Source: an uncultured Collinsella sp. (GTDB taxonomy: Bacteria; Actinomycetota; Coriobacteriia; Coriobacteriales; Coriobacteriaceae). Taken from it: a stretch of DNA of 20,068 nt. The stretch lies in assembly GCA_958407085.1 (NCBI GenBank), contig CATYHY010000011.1:1-20068 (forward strand). The letters run 5' to 3'. Shown here one piece after another: positions 6,207 to 13,621 of this stretch (its first letter is position 1; each line of letters begins with the position of its first letter). The translations under genes were made by a program, and so were the position numbers. A model generated the notes under the pieces. It ran no database searches, was not told the origin of the DNA, and saw only the letters and a list, made by a program, of their open reading frames with translations.

Positions 6207-7460
6207 TTGACCGCCGCAACCACGCCTAAAAGTAAGCCAACCGCCGCCGCGCTCTCCCCCGCGCGCACCAAGCTCTGCCTGGCGCTGCTCGTGCTGTTGG
6301 GATTCTCGCTCGGCTGCTCCGAGTTCGTGGTCATCGGCATCGAAAGCGACTTGGCAACGGAACTCGGCATATCACTTGCCACTGCGGGCCAGCTCATCAG
6401 CGTGTTTGCGCTCGTCTACGCTATCGCGACGCCGGTGCTCGCGCTCAGCACGGGGCGATTCCGCCGCTACCAGCTGCTCGTGTGCTATAGCGTCGTCTTT
6501 GTGCTCGGCAACCTGGTCATGGCGTTGGCCCCCAACTTCCAGGTGCTGTTTATCTCACGCATTGTCCTGGGCTCTGTCTCGGGTGCGCTGCTCGCCGTGG
6601 GCGTGACGTACATCCCTGAGCTGCTATCCCCGCAGCAAACCTCACTTGCCATCTCGGTCGTGTACGGCGCGTTTTCCGTGGCGATGGTCTTTGTGACCTC
6701 GATTGGCAAGTTTGTGGCCGACACACTCGATTGGCACGTGGCCATGTACGGCACGCTGACCTTTGCCGTTTTGATCTGTAGCGCGCTCGTGGCGTTTATG
6801 CCTCGCGCCGGGCAGACCGATGAGCCCGCCACCTTCCGCGAGCAGGCGGGGCTACTACGCGAGCCGAGTATCATCACCGGCATGCTCATCTTCTTGTTTG
6901 GCGTGGGCTCGGTCTACGTATTCTACGGCTACGTGACGCCTTATCTGGAGCAGGTGCTGGGCATGGATACCGTTCAGGCGAGCACCACACTTATGGCCTA
7001 TGGCGTGTTCTGCCTGATCTCGAACATCCTGGGCGGATGGATCGACGCGCGCTTTGGCATGAAGGCGCTGCTTGTGACGTTTGTGCTGCAGGCTGCGGCG
7101 TTACTCGGACTGTTTGCTGTGGGCGGCACCATGCCGCTCGCGCTGGTCTTTGTCTTTAGCTTGGCACTGCTCATGTACCTGTTCTCGGTGTCGTGCATCA
7201 CGCACTTTATGGACGTGGCACGCAGCCGCCATCCCAAGTCGATGGTACTCGCAAGTTCGGTTGAGCCCATGGCGTTTAACGTCGGCATTTCGTTTGGCAC
7301 CGCGGTGGGCGGCGCCGTGGTAAGCAGCGTTGGCATTGCGTACGTGGGCGCAGTGGGCGCCGCGTTCTCGCTTGTGGCCTGGGCCCTCACGCTGGTGACG
7401 ATTAAGCTGGCTCGCTGGGAGCGCCGTCGTCAATCAGCACAGCTCCGGATGCAGGCATAG
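6207..7460 (+). CDS. MFS transporter, DHA1/AraJ-like efflux permease
   Basis: A 417-residue protein with twelve predicted membrane helices. The first helix carries GCSEFVVIGIESDLATELGI, typical of DHA1-group MFS proteins related to AraJ/YdhP. The loop between helices 2 and 3 has STGRFRRY, a degenerate MFS motif A. A cytoplasmic loop around the middle (PRAGQTDEPATFREQAG) separates the two halves. I start at TTG 6207 because GGAG lies 8 bases upstream and the first helix then sits 20-odd residues in; GTG at 6198 is an in-frame alternative with poorer spacing. It is divergent from the decarboxylase cluster and shares its intergenic region. Such proteins export drugs, sugars or metabolites by proton exchange. 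A role in exporting the decarboxylation product is possible but rests only on position. Confidence 0.88.
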   Translation: MTAATTPKSKPTAAALSPARTKLCLALLVLLGFSLGCSEFVVIGIESDLATELGISLATAGQLISVFALVYAIATPVLALSTGRFRRYQLLVCYSVVFVLGNLVMALAPNFQVLFISRIVLGSVSGALLAVGVTYIPELLSPQQTSLAISVVYGAFSVAMVFVTSIGKFVADTLDWHVAMYGTLTFAVLICSALVAFMPRAGQTDEPATFREQAGLLREPSIITGMLIFLFGVGSVYVFYGYVTPYLEQVLGMDTVQASTTLMAYGVFCLISNILGGWIDARFGMKALLVTFVLQAAALLGLFAVGGTMPLALVFVFSLALLMYLFSVSCITHFMDVARSRHPKSMVLASSVEPMAFNVGISFGTAVGGAVVSSVGIAYVGAVGAAFSLVAWALTLVTIKLARWERRRQSAQLRMQA

Positions 7461-7546
7461 GAGCGAACATAGCCCAAGGTGGCGAGCAACCGGTGAAAAC
7501 CGTCCCATACAAGTAGTGTTTATCCGCCTGGAAGCTTCAGCAGTGC

Positions 7547-7609
7547 AATTTCGTGTATTTCAGATACACGTTTTTCTTCGATTTCATGTATCTGGAACAC
7601 ATGAAATCT
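7547..7609. repeat. pair of inverted palindromic units; the first may terminate the MFS gene
   Basis: The first hairpin pairs CGTGTAT (7552-7558) with ATACACG (7564-7570) and is followed by TTTTTC, a terminator pattern about 90 bases past the MFS stop. The second pairs GATTTCATGT (7580-7589) with ACATGAAATC (7599-7608). Read on the opposite strand, the second unit is a diverged copy of the first (about 18 of 22 bases). This makes a head-to-head pair like bacterial interspersed palindromes. The rest of 7461-7768 holds no convincing gene. Confidence 0.55.
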
Positions 7610-7768
7610 TGAGCACCCCTGTCTTCGTGGAAAACGTTTTTGCCCGCTTTACATCAGACGATGGGCGTGAGCTGCGTCATCCTCCACTCTGCGCAGTTGG
7701 CTTCATTGAAAAGGGCTGTGTTACAGTGCCACCGCAGGCCGTACGGCCCTGTCTAGAAAGGAAACCCT

Positions 7769-7807
7769 GTGCAACGCGTTCTTTTTATCTGCCATGGCAA
7801 TATTTGA
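7769..7807 (+). pseudogene. displaced original 5' end of the LMW-PTP gene (remnant)
   Basis: A GTG at 7769, with AGAAAGGA 5-12 bases upstream, opens a 12-codon frame reading MQRVLFICHGNI and then TGA. This is the start of a low-molecular-weight protein tyrosine phosphatase up to its active-site loop (C-H-G-N-I-C-R-S). The homologous start of the intact gene at 18081 reads MHRIMFVCHGNICRS. The frame stops exactly where homology to the intact gene ends, and an island with an integrase lies between the two. The simplest reading is that island insertion split the host gene. A weak promoter-like pair (TTGGCT 7697-7702, TTACAG 7721-7726) lies upstream, and the palindrome GGCCGTACGGCC is in the leader. 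Confidence 0.75.
7790..7806. other. probable left attachment junction (attL)
   Basis: TGCCATGGCAATATTTG matches the 17 bases at 18102-18118 at 14 positions. The three differences are all codon third positions of the shared CHGNI(C) reading frame. The first ten bases are a perfect palindrome. Tn916-type integrases tolerate non-identical 5-6 bp coupling sequences, which fits the mismatches. The exact crossover point cannot be placed. Confidence 0.6.
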
Positions 7808-7813
7808 CTAAAG

Positions 7814-7850
7814 GAGCAAACCGCCTCGTAAATGAGTGGTTTGCTCTTTT
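7814..7850 (+). terminator. rho-independent terminator just inside the left end of the island
   Basis: GAGCAAACC (7814-7822) pairs with GGTTTGCTC (7838-7846), with an inner CTC/GAG stem, and is followed by TTTTC. It begins 7 bases after the TGA of the phosphatase remnant, so it would stop transcription from the displaced host promoter before it enters the island. Confidence 0.75.
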
Positions 7851-7865
7851 CATCTTGCTGCTATG

Positions 7866-7886
7866 CAACTTTTTCACAACTTTTGA
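7866..7886. repeat. left-end direct repeats, possible integrase arm sites
   Basis: Two CAACTTTT units lie 11 bases apart (7866-7873 and 7877-7884). The second, extended as ACAACTTTTG, is identical and in the same orientation as 17956-17965 near the right end. Tn916 integrase binds direct repeats inside each end with its N-terminal domain, so these are candidates by analogy. Confidence 0.4.
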
Positions 7887-7901
7887 GTGCTGGATTCGCC
7901 C

Positions 7902-8237
7902 CTAGCCGCGTCTTTTAGCCATCGCATCCCGCAGCGCCCGAAGCACTTCGATTGCCACGGGCAGCTCGTCGACCTCGAACGAATCCAGGATCTCTCGCAC
8001 CTCTAACGAAAGCGTCGACTTATCAGGCCTCGGCTCGTCGGACAGCAGCGCGTCGGCGCCGACCGAAAGCTCCTCGGCAATCTTCGATAGCACGGGCAGG
8101 CTCAGCTTAGTGTTTCCGGTCTCGATATGGCTCATATGCGTGACGGAGATGCCGACCTTTCCTGCCAGCGCCTCCTGCGACATCCCGCAGGCCTTACGGT
8201 ACCGCCGTATGCGTTGGCCTATTTCGAAATACTTCAC
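7902..8237 (-). CDS. XRE-family (Cro/CI-like) transcriptional repressor
   Basis: A 111-residue protein with a standard helix-turn-helix: IGQRIRRYRKACGMSQEALA then GKVGISVTHMSHIETGNTKLS (about residues 5-48), followed by LSKIAEELSVGADALL. The remaining 45 residues (DKSTLSLEVREILDSFEVDE onward) look helical and may dimerise. I prefer the GTG at 8237, preceded by GGTGA, because this family typically begins with KYFEIGQRIRRYR and because the upstream ATG at 8252 lies inside an inverted repeat that looks like an operator. It is the only leftward gene of the island and faces away from the envelope-gene cassette, the usual arrangement for a repressor controlling itself and a divergent operon. Confidence 0.88.
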   Translation of the reverse strand: MKYFEIGQRIRRYRKACGMSQEALAGKVGISVTHMSHIETGNTKLSLPVLSKIAEELSVGADALLSDEPRPDKSTLSLEVREILDSFEVDELPVAIEVLRALRDAMAKRRG

Positions 8238-8247
8238 ACTATCACCG

Positions 8248-8281
8248 CCCATACGAATCAATCTGACTTGAATCGTATGGG
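8248..8281. promoter_or_regulatory. 12-bp inverted-repeat operator between the XRE gene and the cassette
   Basis: CCCATACGAATC (8248-8259) and GAATCGTATGGG (8270-8281) are complementary at 11 of 12 positions, with a 10-base spacer. It sits 11 bases upstream of the chosen XRE start and just upstream of the rightward -10 box, so a bound XRE dimer could control both directions. Confidence 0.6.
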
Positions 8282-8295
8282 CATTTTTCTGCAAG

Positions 8296-8301
8296 TATAA
8301 T
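8296..8301 (+). promoter_or_regulatory. TATAAT -10 box for the envelope-protein cassette
   Basis: A perfect TATAAT (8296-8301) in an AT-rich patch that stands out from the GC-rich surroundings. No good -35 lies at 17 bases; the nearest match, TTGAAT (8268-8273), is 22 bases away and partly inside the operator repeat. The start of transcription would be near 8308, about 105 bases before the first gene. Confidence 0.45.
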
Positions 8302-8413
8302 AAACTGTAAGGGCTAATTATTGCCTATGTAGTTCAATTATGAGCAATAGTCAGCATTCCGAAAACGGGTGCGCCGAAGGCGCACCCGCATATCGAGGAG
8401 AAGGGTAAAGGCC

Positions 8414-9217
8414 GTGGGGGAACAAACGGCAGATCTGCTGTCGGGAATCACGACCGCGCACGACCTGATGCATCGCGTGGTCAATCTGCAAAATCGCATC
8501 AACCAACTGACCACGCAGTTCTCGCAAAAGACAGCAAGGAAGACCAAGCGGCACCCCGTGCTCTATGCCATAGCCGGTTTCCTCATCGTCTTCACGCTCA
8601 TCACGAGCACGCCGCTCTGCGCGCTCACGTATCCGTTCTCCCTCCCGTTCTACGCGACCGGAGGACCGGACCTCCAAAGGGACGTCTGGAATGCCATAAA
8701 CCTGATCGTCTCCGCCGTCATCGGCGTGGTCCTCTACCTGGTCATCGCCAAGGCGGCCGACACGTCCCGCGCCCGCCGCAACGTCTATATCGACAACAAC
8801 AACGCCGTGGTCGACGCAAATAACCAGGCGCTCGCGCAGAGCATCGAGCAAACCAAGCAGGAGATCTTCACCGTGTAGCAACGTTGGGCGGCAGAGGTCG
8901 CGCCGTGGTACCCCATGGACTATGACAACACCGCAGCCGTCGACTTCTTCCTCTCCGCCGTGCGCAACCATCGCGCCACCACCGTGCAGGAGATGGTGAA
9001 CCTCTACGAGACCGAGATGGACCAGCGACGCATGGAGGCGGGGCAGCAGGAGATGCTCAACCAGCAGCGCATCGGCAACATGCTCCAGATCGGCAACCTC
9101 TTTATGCAGGGGCAGATTCTCAACCAGGCCCAGCAGATCAACGCGAACACCGCAAGCACGAGCAGGAACGTCGATTGGATCGCGCGCGATGTGTTCGGCA
9201 AACGCAACGGACTGTAA
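8414..9217 (+). pseudogene. two-TM coiled-coil membrane protein, copy A, interrupted by an in-frame TAG
   Basis: Starting at GTG 8414 (GAGGAG/AAGG upstream), the frame reads MGEQTADLLSGITTAHDLMH and continues in register with the intact paralog at 12770-13558. The exception is a TAG at 8876-8878, where the paralog has a CAG glutamine codon. The same frame then runs on to 9217. Read through, it would be about 267 residues: a heptad-rich N-terminus, TM1 in the RHPVLYAIAGFLIVFTLITS region, TM2 near NAINLIVSAVIGVVLYLVI, and a glutamine-rich helical C-terminus. The 3' part stays almost identical to the paralog, so decay is recent or the half-products remain useful. A restart at ATG 8915 lacks a ribosome site. 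I do not recognise the family and offer no function. It is first in the cassette. Confidence 0.75.
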
Positions 9218-9265
9218 CCGGCCGATTTAACGAAAACGTAAACCCAAAAGAAAGGAAAAGGGAAG

Positions 9266-10480
9266 ATGAAATCAACGACATGGAAAAGAGGGGTGCTGAC
9301 CCTCGCGGGCGTGTTCGCCCTGTGCGTAGCACTGCTGTCCGGCGCGCGCGGCGCCTATGCCGAGGAAATCAGCGGCAACGGCTGGACGCTCAACGACGGC
9401 GTGCTCACGTTGACGGCGGACATCCCCACGGCAACCACATATGACTGGACGCAGTACGCCTCGCAGATCACAGAGGTCAAGGTTGCCGAGGGCGTCACGG
9501 AAATCCCCGGCACCGCGTTCGCCTCGTACGGTAGCGTCCAGTACAGCAACCTGCATAAGGTGACGCTGTCCTCCACGGTGAAGACCATCAGGGTCTCCGC
9601 ATTCGCGGACAACCCTAGCCTCACCGAGGTCCATCTGAACGATGGGCTGGAGCGCGTGTGGAACTGCGCGTTCCAGAATGCGGGATTCACCGAGATCAAG
9701 CTGCCCGCAAACGTCGACTGGCATTCCGATGTCTTCGTCTACTGCAAGAAGCTCACCTCGGTGACCATTCCCTCCGGTTCCACATGGGGCGGCGGCGGCA
9801 ACGCGCAGTTCTACGGCTGCACCAGCCTTGAGAACGTGCATGTCGAGGAGGGCGTGACCGAGATCCCCGACCAGTTCCTCAACCAATGCGACAGCCTCAA
9901 GAATGTCTGGATCCCCAAATCCGTCACGGCCATCCATTCGACGCCCATTCTCAACTGCCGCATCATCGGCTACAAGGGGACCGAGGCGGAGCGCTATGCG
10001 AAGTGGCGTCAGGAGGTCGGCGTGAACACCGTTGAGTTCCATGCCATCGACGGCGACGCGCACGAAGGTACTTGGAAGGTCACGACCCCCGCGACCTGCA
10101 CCGCGCCCGGGCAGGAGCAGCTGACATGCGATATCTGCGGGGCCGTCCAGACGCGCGAGATCGCGGCGACCGACCACACATGGGACAAGGGCACCGTGAC
10201 TACCGAGCCCACCGCGACGAAGGAGGGCGTGCGCACCTACACCTGCACCAAATGCGGCGCCACCAAGACCGAGACCGTCGCCGCCCTCGGGACGTCGACC
10301 GAGCAGAAAAAGCAAGCGCAGGCAAACGGCTCGAATGGCTCGAACGCAAAAACCGATGCCAAGAACGGCGAGCTGCCCAAGACGGGTGACAACATCCTCC
10401 CCTTCCTCGCAACGCTCGCAGTATCCTTGGCGCTCATCTCGGCCGGCGTCTTCATGGAGCGCATGCGCGCCTCAAAGTAA
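9266..10480 (+). CDS. LPXTG-anchored surface protein with BspA-like leucine-rich repeats
   Basis: A 404-residue secreted protein. The signal peptide ends near AYA (residue 32). Residues 35-255 carry BspA/LRR_5-type repeats: VKVAEGVTEIPGTAF, LHKVTLSSTVKTIRVSAF, LTEVHLNDGLERVWNCAF and LENVHVEEGVTEIPDQF. A Cys-x2-Cys region follows (LTCDICGAV, YTCTKCGAT), made of two knuckle repeats around HTWDKGTVTTEPTATKEG. Next come a low-complexity linker (NGSNGSNAKT), the sortase motif LPKTG at 370-374, a membrane helix and the charged tail ERMRASK. The start follows AAGGAAAAGGG. Such proteins are covalently attached to peptidoglycan and often bind host or bacterial surfaces. No sortase gene is in the window, so a host sortase must do the anchoring. 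Confidence 0.9.
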   Translation: MKSTTWKRGVLTLAGVFALCVALLSGARGAYAEEISGNGWTLNDGVLTLTADIPTATTYDWTQYASQITEVKVAEGVTEIPGTAFASYGSVQYSNLHKVTLSSTVKTIRVSAFADNPSLTEVHLNDGLERVWNCAFQNAGFTEIKLPANVDWHSDVFVYCKKLTSVTIPSGSTWGGGGNAQFYGCTSLENVHVEEGVTEIPDQFLNQCDSLKNVWIPKSVTAIHSTPILNCRIIGYKGTEAERYAKWRQEVGVNTVEFHAIDGDAHEGTWKVTTPATCTAPGQEQLTCDICGAVQTREIAATDHTWDKGTVTTEPTATKEGVRTYTCTKCGATKTETVAALGTSTEQKKQAQANGSNGSNAKTDAKNGELPKTGDNILPFLATLAVSLALISAGVFMERMRASK

Positions 10481-10528
10481 TTTCTCAAGAGCGAACAGAC
10501 ATCACGGAGGAAGGAAGCGGGATAAGAG

Positions 10529-11569
10529 ATGGCTGACAGATCCGGCAAAAAGAAGCGGGCGGCACTGTGGGTGGCGATAGGTATCGCGGCGGTGGTCGCC
10601 ATCTGCTGCGGAGGCGCCTATCTATATCTCTCGGCGCAGGTGTCCAAGACCTACGGCGTTCCCCTCGTCGTAAACGCCGAAGGGCTTGACACGCGAAAGG
10701 GCACGAAGATCGCCATCCATGCCACCGGAAAGGACTCCTCGGGCAACAGTGTGGACAGCGTGTTCCACGCGGGGTCGGACTCTTCGGACATCGCCCTCAG
10801 GCCGGGAGATTACCGCCTTGCGATCGAAGCGTCACCCATCGCGGCGGACGGAACCATCTACGACACCAAGGGCGCGTCCACGAAGGTCAGCATCGACAAG
10901 GACGGCAAAGTCAACGTCAAGAAGGAAATCACCATCAAGCCTGTCCCCGCAGAAGAGGTGACGGACGCGCAGATCGATGCGGCATATAAAGCAGCAAAGG
11001 ACAGCGGCATAAGCTCGTCAAAGCTCGACAAGCTCAAAGAGAAGGCACAAAAGCGCAGGGACGACGCCGTGGCAGCCAAGAAGGCCGAGGAAGAGAAAAA
11101 GACCGACGAGGCGAGCACTTCCGAGAGCGAGCAGACGTCAACGGACCAGGCATCCAGCGGTGGCCATTCGTTCACGACCGACTACTTCTACGTGGACGTG
11201 CCGTCCGATTGGAAGCAGAACGAGTGGAGCGTGACCCAGCTAGACGACCACACGTGGCAGATTTCGCACAAACCGGCCAACGACTACGGCGGCGCAATCT
11301 GCATCGCCGTTGCGAAAGATAACCCGTGGCCGGTATACGGCACGCAGGAACTCGGCGCGACCGGCGCCGGACTGAACGTATATGTCGGCAACGGGGCGGG
11401 AGACGGCCTGGAGAAGTATCTGACGATCGGGCTCACCAAGTCATGGGACCCGAACGATCCCAACTCCGTCCGCGGCGACGGCATGACGAACTCCCAATTC
11501 CAGGATCAGCTCAACGCGAGAGAGTGGCTCAAGGCACAGCAGGAAAGCCAACAACAACAACAACAATAA
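10529..11569 (+). CDS. N-terminally membrane-anchored extracellular protein with glutamine tail
   Basis: A 346-residue protein with a basic N-terminus (MADRSGKKKR) and one membrane helix (about 11-35), so most of it should face outside. Residues 40-160 form a beta-rich domain containing LRPGDYRLAIEASPIAADGT and a VTDAQIDAAYKAAKD helix. The same order occurs in the island's last envelope gene (LAEGDYTVSFVSPVNSDGS, VTDEMLANIINKTKD), so the two are domain relatives. A charged coiled linker (170-215) leads to a C-terminal domain beginning YFYVDVPSDWKQNEWSV, similar to secreted domains I recall from Coriobacteria. It ends in QQQQQQ, encoded by six CAA codons in a row, a tract prone to slippage. 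The start follows GGAGGAAGGAAG. It lies 48 bases after the LPXTG gene, probably co-transcribed. Function not recognised. Confidence 0.82.
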   Translation: MADRSGKKKRAALWVAIGIAAVVAICCGGAYLYLSAQVSKTYGVPLVVNAEGLDTRKGTKIAIHATGKDSSGNSVDSVFHAGSDSSDIALRPGDYRLAIEASPIAADGTIYDTKGASTKVSIDKDGKVNVKKEITIKPVPAEEVTDAQIDAAYKAAKDSGISSSKLDKLKEKAQKRRDDAVAAKKAEEEKKTDEASTSESEQTSTDQASSGGHSFTTDYFYVDVPSDWKQNEWSVTQLDDHTWQISHKPANDYGGAICIAVAKDNPWPVYGTQELGATGAGLNVYVGNGAGDGLEKYLTIGLTKSWDPNDPNSVRGDGMTNSQFQDQLNAREWLKAQQESQQQQQQ

Positions 11570-11593
11570 GTTGCATAGGGACAAGCCGAACGG

Positions 11594-11632
11594 CTCCGGA
11601 ATCTTTACCGGGGCAGTCGTTCGACTTGCCCC
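11594..11632 (+). terminator. paired hairpins between two envelope genes (possible attenuator)
   Basis: The 144-base gap 11570-11713 contains a CCGG/CCGG stem (about 11596-11611). It also contains a GGGGCA-GTCG / CGAC-TGCCCC hairpin (11610-11632) with one bulged T. No T-run follows, so this may trim expression within the operon or stabilise mRNA ends. It is the longest gap in the cassette. Confidence 0.3.
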
Positions 11633-11713
11633 CTTCCCATCAAAGCCGACGGGAAAGCATCGAGCAACAAGCTAAATCGACAAAGCAAGCGAACGCAAAA
11701 GGAGAAAACAACC

Positions 11714-12700
11714 ATGAAGCAGTACACGAGGAGAGAGGCGCTCAAGCTATTCGGTATCGGGACGGTTGCCGTCGCGGGCCTTGGGCTGGCTGGATGTAGC
11801 GGTTCAGGCGAAGGCGTCAAGAACGCGAGCGAGCCCGTGCCTGCTTCGCAGGCTTTCGGCCAGGCGGGCGTGTGGATGGTCTACGACGGCGACGAGCAGA
11901 TAGGAAAGGACGTGGCAATCGAGGAAGTCCTATCCTTCGACGGGAACGGCAACGTTGCGAGCTACCAGTGCAAGAGCCTGACCTTCGGCGACCTCGACGG
12001 TCTGTCCGACGATGAAATCGTCGAGCTGGCGAAGCAGCAGGACGAAGCAGCCTTCAATGCTGCGAAGCAGGCGGCAATCGATGCTACCGATGAAGCTATC
12101 CAAGCGTGGCAGCAATGCTATGGCACATTGAAGGCAGAGGCGGACGCCGGTACGTACGATTCGATAGACTACTACGGAGACTATGGCATCGAGAATGTGC
12201 CCGAGGAAGACCGAGCCCAGGTCGTCGAGACGTACCAGACCACGTTGGACAACACGCAGGATGCTCTCGACGCTGCAAACAAAGGACAGGCATTCAATGA
12301 AGCTGCCGCTTATCAAGAACCCGAGGCGAAGCCCTATACGCTCCGTCTCGAAACAGATGGCAGCGGTAATGCGGCGGCGAACGAGTCGCTTGTTTTCCAG
12401 CTCGCAAAGTTCTCCTTCTACCAAGCAAACATCAATGCGGATGAAAACGATCTAACAAGCGACAGAACACGCTTTCGCATTTTAAATGACTACGGTTGGG
12501 ACAATAATGCCGAGATTCCCGACAGCGCGTTCAGCTCGACCAAAAAGTCCATCGAACTCTGCTCACCCACCTACTCGACCACCCAGACCGTCTATGGCAC
12601 GACCTTCGGCGGTTACTCCGGCCTCGCCACCGTCGCGAACGAGGGGCACGCGGGCTTCACGTGGGACACCCCCGATGCCGAAGGGATAGAGGTGGACTAG
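11714..12700 (+). CDS. Tat-type lipoprotein of unknown function
   Basis: A 328-residue predicted lipoprotein. The N-terminus has TRREALKLFG (residues 5-14), a twin-arginine signal, a hydrophobic stretch, and the lipobox LAGC with Cys28 as the lipidation site, so it should be exported folded and tethered to the outer face of the membrane. The mature N-terminal part (about 45-90) is beta-like: VWMVYDGDEQIGKD and EVLSFDGNGNVASYQCKSLTF. A long helical, acidic segment follows (95-205), with many Ala, Gln and Asp. The C-terminal part contains SLVFQLAKFSFYQANINADEND and an aromatic, threonine-rich end. The start at 11714 follows GGAG with 9-base spacing. It shows no similarity that I recognise. Its place between two membrane-anchored partners suggests a common extracellular complex, which is inference. 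Confidence 0.8.
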   Translation: MKQYTRREALKLFGIGTVAVAGLGLAGCSGSGEGVKNASEPVPASQAFGQAGVWMVYDGDEQIGKDVAIEEVLSFDGNGNVASYQCKSLTFGDLDGLSDDEIVELAKQQDEAAFNAAKQAAIDATDEAIQAWQQCYGTLKAEADAGTYDSIDYYGDYGIENVPEEDRAQVVETYQTTLDNTQDALDAANKGQAFNEAAAYQEPEAKPYTLRLETDGSGNAAANESLVFQLAKFSFYQANINADENDLTSDRTRFRILNDYGWDNNAEIPDSAFSSTKKSIELCSPTYSTTQTVYGTTFGGYSGLATVANEGHAGFTWDTPDAEGIEVD

Positions 12701-12713
12701 GTAATCGATACGC

Positions 12714-12750
12714 ACGGATATAGCCCGATGGCAGCTCGGGCTATATCCGT
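12714..12750 (+). promoter_or_regulatory. 15-bp perfect hairpin between the lipoprotein gene and copy B
   Basis: Arms 12714-12728 (ACGGATATAGCCCGA) and 12736-12750 pair perfectly around a 7-base loop. It begins 13 bases after the lipoprotein stop and ends 11 bases before the AAAGGAG of the next gene. It lacks the T-run of a standard terminator, so an attenuator, partial terminator or mRNA-processing stem is likelier. Confidence 0.55.
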
Positions 12751-12769
12751 GAAATAGAAAGGAGCAAAC

Positions 12770-13558
12770 ATGGAGGAACAGGCAAATTTGTTGCCAGGCG
12801 TTGCCACGGCGCACGATTTGATGCATAGGGTGGTTGACCTTCAGGGACGAATCAACCAGCTCACCACTCAGTTTGCCACCAAGACGGAAAAGAAGACTAA
12901 AAGGCACCCTGTTCTCTATGCAATCGGGGGCTTCCTTATCGCGTTCACGCTTATCACGAGCACGCCACTTAAGGTGATAACGTATCTCCCCACCCTTCCG
13001 TTCTTCTCGATGGGAGGCACAGAGCTTCAATTGGCGGTCTGGAATATCGTGAACCTCATCGTCTCAGCTATCATCGGTGCGATTTTATACAAGGTCATAG
13101 CGAAGACAGCGGACAAAAGCCGCTCCCAGAAAAATGCCGCGATTGACCAAAGCAACCAACGAGTTGAAGCCAACAACCAGGCCCTAGCCCAGAGCATCGA
13201 GCAAACCAAGCAGGAGATTTTTGCCGTACAGCAGCAATGGGCTTCGCAGGTCGCCCCGTGGTACCCCATGGATTACGACAGCATCGAAGCCGTGGACTTC
13301 TTCCTTGCTGCCGTGCGCAACCATCGCGCCACCACCGTGCAGGAGATGGTCAACCTCTACGAGACCGAGATGCACCAGCGCCGCATGGAAGCGGGCCAGC
13401 AGCAGATTCTCAACCAGCAGCGCATCGGCAACATGCTGCAAATAGGCAACCTGTTCATGCAGGGGCAGATTCTCAATCAGGCTCAGCAGATTAACGCGAA
13501 CACCGCCAGTGCGAGCGGCAACCTCGACTGGATGGCTCGCGCGATGGGAAAGCGCTAA
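12770..13558 (+). CDS. two-TM coiled-coil membrane protein, copy B (intact)
   Basis: A 262-residue membrane protein. Residues 1-43 are amphipathic and helical (AHDLMHRVVDLQGRINQLTT), TM1 is about 47-67, TM2 about 88-110, and the loop between them is short and hydrophobic. The long C-terminal part is helical. It contains ANNQALAQSIEQTKQEIFAV, the conserved core AVRNHRATTVQEMVNLYETE, and a tail rich in Gln, Met and Asn (LNQQRIGNMLQIGNLFMQGQ). With two TMs, both ends should lie on the same side, probably inside. GAAAGGAG precedes the ATG at 12770. It is the intact counterpart of 8414-9217, and the DNA is identical for 41 bases within the 3' half (13310-13350 and 8957-8997). Family not recognised; each copy stands before genes for exported proteins. 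Confidence 0.82.
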   Translation: MEEQANLLPGVATAHDLMHRVVDLQGRINQLTTQFATKTEKKTKRHPVLYAIGGFLIAFTLITSTPLKVITYLPTLPFFSMGGTELQLAVWNIVNLIVSAIIGAILYKVIAKTADKSRSQKNAAIDQSNQRVEANNQALAQSIEQTKQEIFAVQQQWASQVAPWYPMDYDSIEAVDFFLAAVRNHRATTVQEMVNLYETEMHQRRMEAGQQQILNQQRIGNMLQIGNLFMQGQILNQAQQINANTASASGNLDWMARAMGKR

Positions 13559-13621
13559 GTAATGACGCGGTTGACATAACGAGGCAACTCGAAACCACCA
13601 TGAAAGAAAAGGGGATGGATA

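Noticed and set aside
7516..7905. 129-codon rightward open frame
   Set aside because: It crosses the palindrome pair, the phosphatase remnant and a terminator, and has no ribosome site or family resemblance.
8876..8878. TAG read as glutamine (alternative genetic code)
   Set aside because: The paralog has glutamine here, which is tempting, but other genes of the same cassette and the neighbouring genes end in TAG, so a recoded TAG is not supported.
8915..9217. Separate 100-residue gene after the TAG
   Set aside because: The ATG lies at a conserved internal methionine of the paralog and has no ribosome site; better treated as the 3' part of a broken gene.
9272..10315. Long leftward open frame under the LPXTG gene
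   Set aside because: Shadow of a gene with clear signal peptide, repeats and sortase motif on the other strand.
11326..11799. Rightward frame across the gap between two envelope genes
   Set aside because: It overlaps the ends of two well-supported genes in another phase and lacks a ribosome site.
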